DNA of 64,000 bases from Methylolobus aquaticus. Lineage in GTDB: Bacteria; Pseudomonadota; Gammaproteobacteria; Methylococcales; Methylococcaceae. Of the stretch, positions 1 to 7,590 are shown in pieces. Location: the NCBI GenBank assembly GCA_004168015.1, contig SEYW01000006.1:99638-163637 (forward strand). Direction: 5' to 3'. A program made the position numbers and the translations under genes. The notes under the pieces were generated by a model, which searched no databases, was not told the origin of the DNA, and saw only the letters and a program-made list of their open reading frames with translations. Within the stretch, counting starts at the first letter, position 1; every line of letters begins with the position of its first letter.

Positions 1-140
1 TCATCCCCACGGGCGTGGGGGTGAGGCGGAATCAATCGGGGCGCCGGTGGCGCCACGATCCCCCGAACGACCGCCCAGGGATGGGCGGGCTGGGGAACGC
101 TACAGGACGTAAGCACCGCTGGCCTTCTCGCCCCCTTCCC
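1..140 (-). repeat. Decayed leader-distal end of the CRISPR array
   Basis: Positions 1-20 match repeat positions 5-24 exactly (TCATCCCCACGGGCGTGGGG), but the sequence then diverges (GTGAG instead of AACGG). A second weak relic lies at about 72-100, where only the 3' part (GGGGAACG) is preserved. No full repeat occurs until 141. This fits the usual decay of the oldest, leader-distal end of an array. Whether more repeats lie to the left of the window cannot be seen. Confidence 0.7.
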
Positions 141-903
141 CGGTTCATCCCCACGGGCGTGGGGAACGGTTCCCGGCGAATTTCCCCGCCTCGCCCAGCG
201 GCGGTTCATCCCCACGGGCGTGGGGAACGGGTGAAATCGGGCGAGACCAATACCGGCGCGATCGGTTCATCCCCACGGGCGTGGGGAACGGATGTCGTAC
301 TGGCAGAGTACCTCACCGTTCGCCGGTTCATCCCCACGGGCGTGGGGAACGGGTTGGGTCGTATGGGGCTGCAAAGACTAGGTGCGGTTCATCCCCACGG
401 GCGTGGGGAACGGACGCGCATGAGTACGGAAGGGCTCGGCGGGGCCGGTTCATCCCCACGGGCGTGGGGAACGGGCAATCACATTCCCGACCGGCGTGCT
501 GCCGATCGGTTCATCCCCACGGGCGTGGGGAACGGAGGCCCGCAAACGCCTGGCCGAGAAGTACGAACGGTTCATCCCCACGGGCGTGGGGAACGGTCGC
601 TCCTGTGTTCGGACGGGACTACACACGACGGTTCATCCCCACGGGCGTGGGGAACGGGACAGCACGTCGAATCGGTCCAGCGCGATGAACGGTTCATCCC
701 CACGGGCGTGGGGAACGGGGGCTACTGGGGCTTCCGCTCCGTCGCCCTCGGACGGTTCATCCCCACGGGCGTGGGGAACGGATCGCGAGGCGGATGCCGC
801 GCGGATTGAATGCCGGTTCATCCCCACGGGCGTGGGGAACGGATGCGCCGTCCGGTGCCCACTCGGGCCAATCGCGGTTCATCCCCACGGGCGTGGGGAA
901 CGG
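141..903 (-). CRISPR. Type I-E CRISPR array, 13 intact repeats and 12 spacers
   Basis: A 29-nt repeat beginning CGGTTCATCCCC and ending GGGGAACGG on the plus strand starts at 141, 202, 263, 324, 385, 446, 507, 568, 629, 690, 753, 814 and 875. All 13 copies look identical. Spacers are 32 nt, except the one at 719-752, which is 34 nt. Read on the minus strand, the repeat resembles the E. coli I-E repeat (CCGTTCCCC...GATGAACCG) and can fold a 7-bp stem, TCCCCAC/GTGGGGA, with loop GCCC, the expected Cas6e substrate. The array is therefore transcribed leftwards, in line with the cas operon, and new spacers should enter at the right (903) end. The spacers differ from one another; their targets cannot be told from the window. 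Confidence 0.98.
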
Positions 904-994
904 ACCATTTCTAAGCCACTGTCAGAAATGGCAAAAACGGCCGCATGAAATTCTACCGATTTCCGGCGCCGTTTCGAAAGACATTTTCAGATTG
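904..994 (-). promoter_or_regulatory. CRISPR leader with inverted repeat next to the first repeat
   Basis: This 91-bp stretch between the cas2 stop and the first repeat is richer in A/T than its surroundings and sits where a type I-E leader is expected. It holds a perfect 8-bp inverted repeat, CCATTTCT at 905-912 and AGAAATGG at 924-931, with an 11-nt gap, one base from the leader-proximal repeat. In I-E systems leader sequences near the first repeat guide Cas1-Cas2 and IHF; I did not find a convincing IHF consensus or a clear promoter here. Confidence 0.7.
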
Positions 995-2216
<1,222 letters not shown>

Positions 2217-2248
2217 CTGGCGACCCGCCCTACCGTTACCGGGTACGC

Positions 2249-2818
2249 CTAGAGCACGACATCTTCATAGATGTCGGCGAAATCCAGGCTCAGAGCCACG
2301 CTGTCCAGGCGCACCGGTTCACCTGGCGACGGAATCCACTGGTCCCAGCCCCCTGCGGGCAGCCGGCGATAAATCTCGAGTCTGGCGGAACGGCTATCGA
2401 CCAGAACGTATTCCTGCAGGCTCTCAAGCGTCGCATACGCGCGCATCTTCTCACGCCGGTCGATAGCCTCGGTACTCGCCGACAATACCTCAACGATCAG
2501 CACGGGTTCGGTCAGGTAGTCGTTCGGAGCGTCGGCGGCAAGATCCCGGGGTGAACCGGTCACCACCACGTCCGGATAGAAATAGGCCTGCGCGTGCGCG
2601 ACATGGACCTTCATGTCGGAAATAAAGCCGCGGCACGGCTTGCCCCGCATGTGGGCGCGCAGATGGGAGAACAGATTGCCGGCGATGAGGTTATGGGCCT
2701 TGCCCGCCCCCGCCATCGCGTAGATATGTCCGGCCACGTATTCATGGCGGGCCGCGCTCGCCAGCTCGCCGGACAGATAATCGGCTTCGGCCACAGGAAG
2801 AACGGTTGCATGTTGCAT
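2249..2818 (-). CDS. Uma2-family (DUF820) restriction-endonuclease-like protein
   Basis: 189 aa, typical of the Uma2 family, which has a PD-(D/E)XK nuclease fold. Visible family blocks are EYVAGHIYAMAGAGKAHN near residues 27-44, YPDVVVTGSP near 81-90 (acidic catalytic residue) and LIVEVLSASTEAIDRREK near 107-124 (Glu and Lys of the active site). A GGAG motif lies about 7 nt upstream of the ATG, so it has its own ribosome binding site. It sits between cas6e and cas1 on the operon strand, with a 196-bp gap upstream and 32 bp downstream, and is not a standard component of type I-E loci. Biological roles of Uma2 proteins are largely unknown. It may be an insertion carried as cargo, or it may act with the system; the sequence does not decide. 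Confidence 0.88.
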   Translation of the reverse strand: MQHATVLPVAEADYLSGELASAARHEYVAGHIYAMAGAGKAHNLIAGNLFSHLRAHMRGKPCRGFISDMKVHVAHAQAYFYPDVVVTGSPRDLAADAPNDYLTEPVLIVEVLSASTEAIDRREKMRAYATLESLQEYVLVDSRSARLEIYRRLPAGGWDQWIPSPGEPVRLDSVALSLDFADIYEDVVL

Positions 2819-2961
2819 GGTTTGCTCCGCCAGTAAGGATCCCGGATCTCAATGGCCAACTTCCCGCTACAGGCTATGCCTGTTGCCCCGAGGGGAACGA
2901 CGGGGACGTCCTCTCCCCCCCGATTAGGCGGCTCCGCGCCTTGAAGACGGCCAAGGCATGA

Positions 2962-3042
2962 TCACACGCCCGAGAGACGCCGCACCAGCATCAGCCCGCA
3001 GCCGAAGGCCTTGTTCATCCGACCCTTGCAACCGAGAGTAAT
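2962..3042 (-). pseudogene. 3' remnant of a second cas6e
   Basis: Just past the cas6e stop, in a different frame, the minus strand reads MNKAFGCGLMLVRRLSGV and then a stop at 2962-2964. KAFGCGLML is the glycine-rich C-terminal motif typical of Cas6e proteins. The intact cas6e upstream already ends with its own version of that motif (GHGKALGLGLLSVAR). The extra tail overlaps the end of the intact gene and continues it out of frame. The simplest reading is the end of a former cas6e left behind when the current copy replaced it. The fragment is too short for the family call to be certain. Confidence 0.6.
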
Positions 3043-3638
3043 CCGAGTCCCAATGCTTTTCCATGCCCCAATCCGCGGAGCATAGCGTCGCGGAATGTTT
3101 CAGCGGACTGGACGGACAGGATTCCTTCAAACAATGCGGTGTCGAAAGTCATGCGGTGCCCCTTCGAGCCCTGGCGCACGTCCAGGCGTTCGCTCGCGCC
3201 GCGAATACAGCCCCGGACTTCGAAACCGTGCCGAGCGCCCTGCCGGTTGAGCCATTGGAGTTGATCCTCCTCCCGCAGCAAGCCGTAACGCTTACCCGCG
3301 CGGGTCACGGTGGGATTGGCCAGGAGTCGAAAGCGGTAGCGGGCGCCGGATTGGATCAGGCCTTCCAGTGCCACAGACTTGTTCCCATGTATCGCAAACG
3401 CGTAGCCACCGAGGGAATCCAACACGGTCCAGTTGCCTGGCTGCACCGACTGGACCAGAACGACACTGGCCGGCTGGCAGTCCGCACTACGCTCCAGACG
3501 CCAAAGGAATCCTGATGGTCGTGCGTTCTCGTCAGCGACGAAAGCGCGACTCAGCGAGCGATGCATGTCGTAGGCATTGGCCAGATCGCGGCGGGCGAGC
3601 GGGTGACGCGGATCGAGGGTCAGCTTAGACAGGTACAT
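3015..3638 (-). CDS. cas6e: CRISPR RNA endoribonuclease Cas6e (CasE/Cse3)
   Basis: 207 aa starting MYLSKLTLDPRHPLARRDL, a typical Cas6e N-terminus, with His26 of DMHRSLSRAF at the position of the family's catalytic histidine. The C-terminal glycine-rich loop is GLGHGKALGLGLL. It cleaves the repeat hairpin of the pre-crRNA and stays bound to the 3' handle as part of Cascade. The start at 3638 was chosen over longer upstream frames because it matches the family N-terminus; it overlaps the end of cas5e by 14 nt, the usual coupling. The 3' end is followed at once by an out-of-frame relic of another cas6e tail. Confidence 0.95.
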   Translation of the reverse strand: MYLSKLTLDPRHPLARRDLANAYDMHRSLSRAFVADENARPSGFLWRLERSADCQPASVVLVQSVQPGNWTVLDSLGGYAFAIHGNKSVALEGLIQSGARYRFRLLANPTVTRAGKRYGLLREEDQLQWLNRQGARHGFEVRGCIRGASERLDVRQGSKGHRMTFDTALFEGILSVQSAETFRDAMLRGLGHGKALGLGLLSVARVG

Positions 3639-4275
3639 GAGCCACCTCCGACGCCACATATCGGGGGCCGAAGCGTCGCTCCGAAAACGGCGCGACCGGT
3701 TGATCGAGGCGAATCGAGCCCTCGCTTTCGTGTTCCAGCACAAACCGCAGCGGTTCGTCCCGGTGCTCGAAGCGCGGTGCAGCGATCCGCGGCCACTGCC
3801 GCAACGTCTCACCGAGTGCGGTCTCCCTGACGCCTCCCGCAAGCCATACGGGTTCACCCGGCGGAAAGCTCTTGCGCCCAAGGGCCAACGGCCACACGGG
3901 ACAGCGGAGGGCCGCGTGAATACGATCCAGCAGGTCTCGGTCTTCACCCTCCAATCCGACCAGGAAGGCGGCATCGGCGAGGTAATACCGGGGGCTGACG
4001 ACCGTGCGCTTCAAATCGACTTTTCCGGCCGCCGTCATGACGCCAGTCGCGGTTTGGTAATCCCGCATCAGTAGTCCTTCACGGTCGACACGTACGCCCA
4101 TCCTCAAGCGAGCCAGATCCTCCACTGATTCGGCCCGATCCCGTCCCAGGGCGGCACACACCAGGCCCAGCACGCCCGACTTGGACGGCTCCAACTGGCT
4201 GTCCCGCTCATCGAAGCGGCTGGTAGTGCCCCAGGATTGCATCGGGCCGGCCAGCCGCAACAACAGTGTCGGCAT
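3625..4275 (-). CDS. cas5e: Cascade subunit Cas5e (CasD)
   Basis: 216 aa, close to E. coli CasD in length. It starts MPTLLLRLAGPMQSWG, the characteristic Cas5e N-terminus, and contains TSRFDERDSQLEPSKSGVLG near residues 18-37 and RDYQTATGVMTA near 71-82. In Cascade it caps the 5' handle of the crRNA next to Cas7e and Cse1. Its ATG lies 3 nt after the cas7e stop, and a GGAGG sequence in the end of cas7e provides the ribosome binding site. No defect is visible. Confidence 0.96.
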   Translation of the reverse strand: MPTLLLRLAGPMQSWGTTSRFDERDSQLEPSKSGVLGLVCAALGRDRAESVEDLARLRMGVRVDREGLLMRDYQTATGVMTAAGKVDLKRTVVSPRYYLADAAFLVGLEGEDRDLLDRIHAALRCPVWPLALGRKSFPPGEPVWLAGGVRETALGETLRQWPRIAAPRFEHRDEPLRFVLEHESEGSIRLDQPVAPFSERRFGPRYVASEVAHVPV

Positions 4276-4278
4276 GGC

Positions 4279-5421
4279 TCATCCTCCCATTTCGACGCGG
4301 ACCTTGTTCTGCACCCACTGGGCCAGTGCGTCCAAGTTCGCCTGGGCTTCGCCTTTGGTCGTAGGCCAGGCGCCCGTTAAGTCGATATAAGCCCAGTCGT
4401 CCTTCCCGTCGCCATAGAAGCCGGCCACCTTGGCATCGTGCTCCGCCAGCTTTTCCACCGACAAGCTCGTCAGCTCCCGGTCGGCCCTGGGCCAGACCGG
4501 CTTTTCGAAGGCATTGGCCAGATTGAACGGGCTGGAATGGCGCAGGACCACGCCGGCAAAGCTGGGAGGATTGTGCGCGGCAAAGGTATTCTGCTTGCCC
4601 GTCGGAATAGCGCGCGCCATCGCCTCCGTGAACGCGCCGATGCCGGTCAATGCCAGATCCTGATCGTCTTGCAGGTTCTCCTTGAGCTTTTGCACCTCGA
4701 TCACGGCATACCGGTAGAAGGTCGCGGAGTTGAACTCGACCTGTCCGATCATCCCGGCCCCAGTTTCTCCGACTTCGCCTTCGTCATCCACCGCGGTGAA
4801 GTAATCGAACTCCCGCTCGACCTTGTGCGTGGAGATGGCGTGGGCGACCTGGCAAGCCGCATCCTGGTTGACTTCCGGCATATCGGCCAACATGCGCCCG
4901 AACAAGGCAACGTCGACCGCTTTGCGACCGTCAAGCAGCCCTTTGGCTTCCTTGACCACCTCTGCCGGCACACTGGCCTTGGCTTCCTTCTTGGACCTCT
5001 TGCCCTCGACTACCGGCGCGTTACCCAGTGCATCCCAATACTTGTCGATCAATTGCGCGAAGTCTTCGATTTCGCCCCGCCCAAGAAAGAGCAGATACTC
5101 GGTGTCGCCATCGTCCTTGAGCTTCAGGCCCGCTCCCGCGAGAGCCTCGTCCACTTTGGCGCCGGCGTCTCCCCTCCCTAATTCGGCCAAACGTGACACT
5201 AAGAGGCGTTTGAGCTTTTTTGTCCGAACCCCGGTGTACTCGGTCGCAATGGCCGGGCCATCGGCCGCGTTCAAGCGGATCGCCCGCTTGAAGCATTGGC
5301 TGCTCACTCGCGCTCGCCGATGGCCGCCGAAGATGGCGTCCTTCGGCGCCCCGGTGTCGTCGCGATTGAGATTCGACGGTGCAAAATTCTGGATCAGGTG
5401 GAACTCGACAAACAGGCTCAT
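4279..5421 (-). CDS. cas7e: Cascade backbone subunit Cas7e (CasC/Cse4)
   Basis: 380 aa, slightly longer than E. coli CasC (363). It starts MSLFVEFHLIQNFAPSNLNR, and DDTGAPKDAIFGGHRRARVS follows, both hallmarks of Cas7e; the C-terminal half holds FTEAMARAIPTGKQNTFAAH. Six copies form the helical filament that holds the crRNA. The reading frame is open for another 106 codons upstream, but the family start is preceded by AAGGAG at a good distance, so 5421 is preferred. It lies 10 nt after the cse2 stop. Confidence 0.97.
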   Translation of the reverse strand: MSLFVEFHLIQNFAPSNLNRDDTGAPKDAIFGGHRRARVSSQCFKRAIRLNAADGPAIATEYTGVRTKKLKRLLVSRLAELGRGDAGAKVDEALAGAGLKLKDDGDTEYLLFLGRGEIEDFAQLIDKYWDALGNAPVVEGKRSKKEAKASVPAEVVKEAKGLLDGRKAVDVALFGRMLADMPEVNQDAACQVAHAISTHKVEREFDYFTAVDDEGEVGETGAGMIGQVEFNSATFYRYAVIEVQKLKENLQDDQDLALTGIGAFTEAMARAIPTGKQNTFAAHNPPSFAGVVLRHSSPFNLANAFEKPVWPRADRELTSLSVEKLAEHDAKVAGFYGDGKDDWAYIDLTGAWPTTKGEAQANLDALAQWVQNKVRVEMGG

Positions 5422-5431
5422 GGTGTACTCC

Positions 5432-5992
5432 TTACACGGTAGCTTCGGTTTCGGACTCGATTTCGTTGGCGCTGGCAGCGGGCGCGAATGCTCGGTAGAA
5501 ATCCCTGGCCCAACCCTGACGGACACGATCGCGTTTTTGCTCGTCCGAGTGATCGAACGCCTCGTACCAGCGCGCCAAGTCGTCCAGGAGCTTGCTGTAG
5601 TCGCAAGGGAAGCCATCGGCAGCCAACAGCGACACGACCTGGCGCAACAAGGAGGAGAGGCTGTCCGGAGATGCGCCCAATAGCGCGATGAACCGCGTTT
5701 CCAGACTGGCGCTGCCACGCGCACGCGCCAAATGGCCAAACGCAGCTGACAGACTCGTATTCGTCACGTGCTGCGGATGTGAAGCATACAAACCGGCCGT
5801 GAGATACAAGGCCTTCCGCCAGGGATCGTCTGCGTGCCTGTCCGCTCCAACGAAGCGCTCCACATAGGGATAAGCCCGCGGATAGGCGCCCGGCTCGAAC
5901 CCCAGGCTGCGCTTTAGATGGGCGAAGGCGCCCCGGTCGTGCTCCTTGAGGCCAGCCAGGTGGGCGATGAATGACTGAGCGAGCTCGCTCAT
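5432..5992 (-). CDS. cse2: Cascade small subunit Cse2 (CasB)
   Basis: 186 aa, a little longer than E. coli CasB (160). It is mainly helical by composition, starting MSELAQSFIAHLAGLKEHDR and containing ALYLTAGLYASHP and a C-terminal AFDHSDEQKRDRVRQGWARD segment typical of Cse2. A dimer lies along the belly of Cascade and stabilises the crRNA-target strand. Its start overlaps the cse1 stop by 4 nt. The last dozen residues are an acidic tail. The assignment rests on this sequence together with the fixed operon position. Confidence 0.94.
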   Translation of the reverse strand: MSELAQSFIAHLAGLKEHDRGAFAHLKRSLGFEPGAYPRAYPYVERFVGADRHADDPWRKALYLTAGLYASHPQHVTNTSLSAAFGHLARARGSASLETRFIALLGASPDSLSSLLRQVVSLLAADGFPCDYSKLLDDLARWYEAFDHSDEQKRDRVRQGWARDFYRAFAPAASANEIESETEATV

Positions 5993-7590
5993 GGATTAAC
6001 CTCCTCTGTCATGGGTTCGTCGATCGGCGGAGTCAGGGACTTCAGGAGGCCGATAAACCGCGGATAAGTCTTTGCCTCCGCCCGCAATGCGGCGGGCGAA
6101 TCGCCCAAGCTGCGGCGCACCGTTTCCCAGGCATCTCTGGCGCCTTTTTCCAAGGCGGTTTTCCATTCCCGGTCGGCCGCTTCGATCTCCCCAGCCGCGA
6201 GCTGTTGCATGAGCTTGGGTAAGGCGCGCTCAGCGTTAAGAAAATACACGGTCGCAAACGGACTCCGGTCTCTGATGTCTCTAGCTCTCTCCCTGGTGTC
6301 AGCGTTTCCAGAATCTGGCAGCGACTCAGCGACGAACTGAGCCAATAAGGAAGACAGCCCTCCTTTCTTAAACACAAACTCCTCTGCCATACTTACGTGG
6401 CCACGCAGTTCCGCTACTGAATCTGGATTGGTAACTAACGAACACGGAAGCTGAATCTGTTCAATACGCCACCTGAAAACCTTGCACTGAACCGGATCGC
6501 TGGCTGTACCCGCTGCCATAAAACTCATCGCCTGATCGACATCAACATGTTCCAGACAATTGAGCGCATGGCTAATGACTGCCGGCGCATGGTAGGCAAG
6601 CTCGCTGCTAGGCAACAATGCGGGCAGATCCCGCCACAGCGCCCGTCCATCCTGAAAGGTAATCGGCGAAATTTTGGTTTCACCACGTCGCCTATATGCA
6701 ACCATCTCATCTGGGAATCCAGGATCATGCGATTCCAAGGTCAACCCAGCACCAAACCGCACATAACTGACACCGATGGATCCTTTTTCACCATCAGCTA
6801 CGAGCAATGCAGCCCTGGTCAGTCGTGTACAAGCGTCGACTTGTCCCGTTGGCAAAGTTGCTCGTGCGCCGCGTAGATCTGGAGCAGACGGGGGATTTAT
6901 CTCCCATGGCGGTAGATCGTTCGAAGCATCACGTGACCATGAATGTAGAGCAAGACAGAGAGTCTGAGCTAGCGTCTTTCCAATAGGTAATATTGCACTG
7001 GCGTTGTCTAATGGGCCGGATTCATCACGAAATCGAAAACGTCTTACCATCCCACCCGGAACAAACTGCAGATAGCCCAAGAGGCTTCGTATTCCCTCCG
7101 CGTAGCTAATTCGTGTCGGGGCATCGTCAATGGAATGGTCAAAAACTGCTGGAGCATTACCGCTCACGTGATCTAAAGTGAGTTGAGTCCACGGTCTAAG
7201 GGCTTTATCTTCACGTGTCTCTGGGGCATCGGTTAATTCCGCCACCTGCATAAAGGGATGCGTGGGATGAAACAGCCAAAACCGCTCGCGCCATTGCTCC
7301 AAATAAGCCCGAATCGGGGTCTCAGGCAGGCCTTCCCGAAACCAGCGGGCACGGTCGGCGTCTTTCCACGGACCATGGTGCGTGGTCAACGCGCGATGCA
7401 GGGTCGCCAGCAGCACCCGGTAGAGTGCGATCAGGTTGGGTGGCGAGGTTTCGGCAATCGCGACGTACGCGCGGGCGTTCAACAGGGCCTTGGTCAGGCT
7501 GACCGGCACGACTTCGCCCGCGAGATTCCGCACTGGAATCCACGGTTCGTCGAGAAGGTTGAAGGCGGGGGCGTCGGCGTCGGTCGTCAT
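5989..7590 (-). CDS. cse1: Cascade large subunit Cse1 (CasA)
   Basis: 533 aa, slightly longer than E. coli CasA (502). It starts with FNLLDEPWIPVRNLAGEVVP, the Cse1 signature, and keeps HPTHPFMQVAEL near residues 122-133. Cse1 recognises the PAM, opens the target and recruits Cas3. Its start overlaps cas3 by 4 nt. Hand counts of 60-bp rows suggest that the part encoding about residues 110-450 (about 7250-6240) is AT-richer (43-53% GC in four rows) than the adjoining 5' end of the gene (62-67% in two rows), so the gene may be a mosaic. The reading frame is intact throughout. Confidence 0.96.
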   Translation of the reverse strand: MTTDADAPAFNLLDEPWIPVRNLAGEVVPVSLTKALLNARAYVAIAETSPPNLIALYRVLLATLHRALTTHHGPWKDADRARWFREGLPETPIRAYLEQWRERFWLFHPTHPFMQVAELTDAPETREDKALRPWTQLTLDHVSGNAPAVFDHSIDDAPTRISYAEGIRSLLGYLQFVPGGMVRRFRFRDESGPLDNASAILPIGKTLAQTLCLALHSWSRDASNDLPPWEINPPSAPDLRGARATLPTGQVDACTRLTRAALLVADGEKGSIGVSYVRFGAGLTLESHDPGFPDEMVAYRRRGETKISPITFQDGRALWRDLPALLPSSELAYHAPAVISHALNCLEHVDVDQAMSFMAAGTASDPVQCKVFRWRIEQIQLPCSLVTNPDSVAELRGHVSMAEEFVFKKGGLSSLLAQFVAESLPDSGNADTRERARDIRDRSPFATVYFLNAERALPKLMQQLAAGEIEAADREWKTALEKGARDAWETVRRSLGDSPAALRAEAKTYPRFIGLLKSLTPPIDEPMTEEVNP

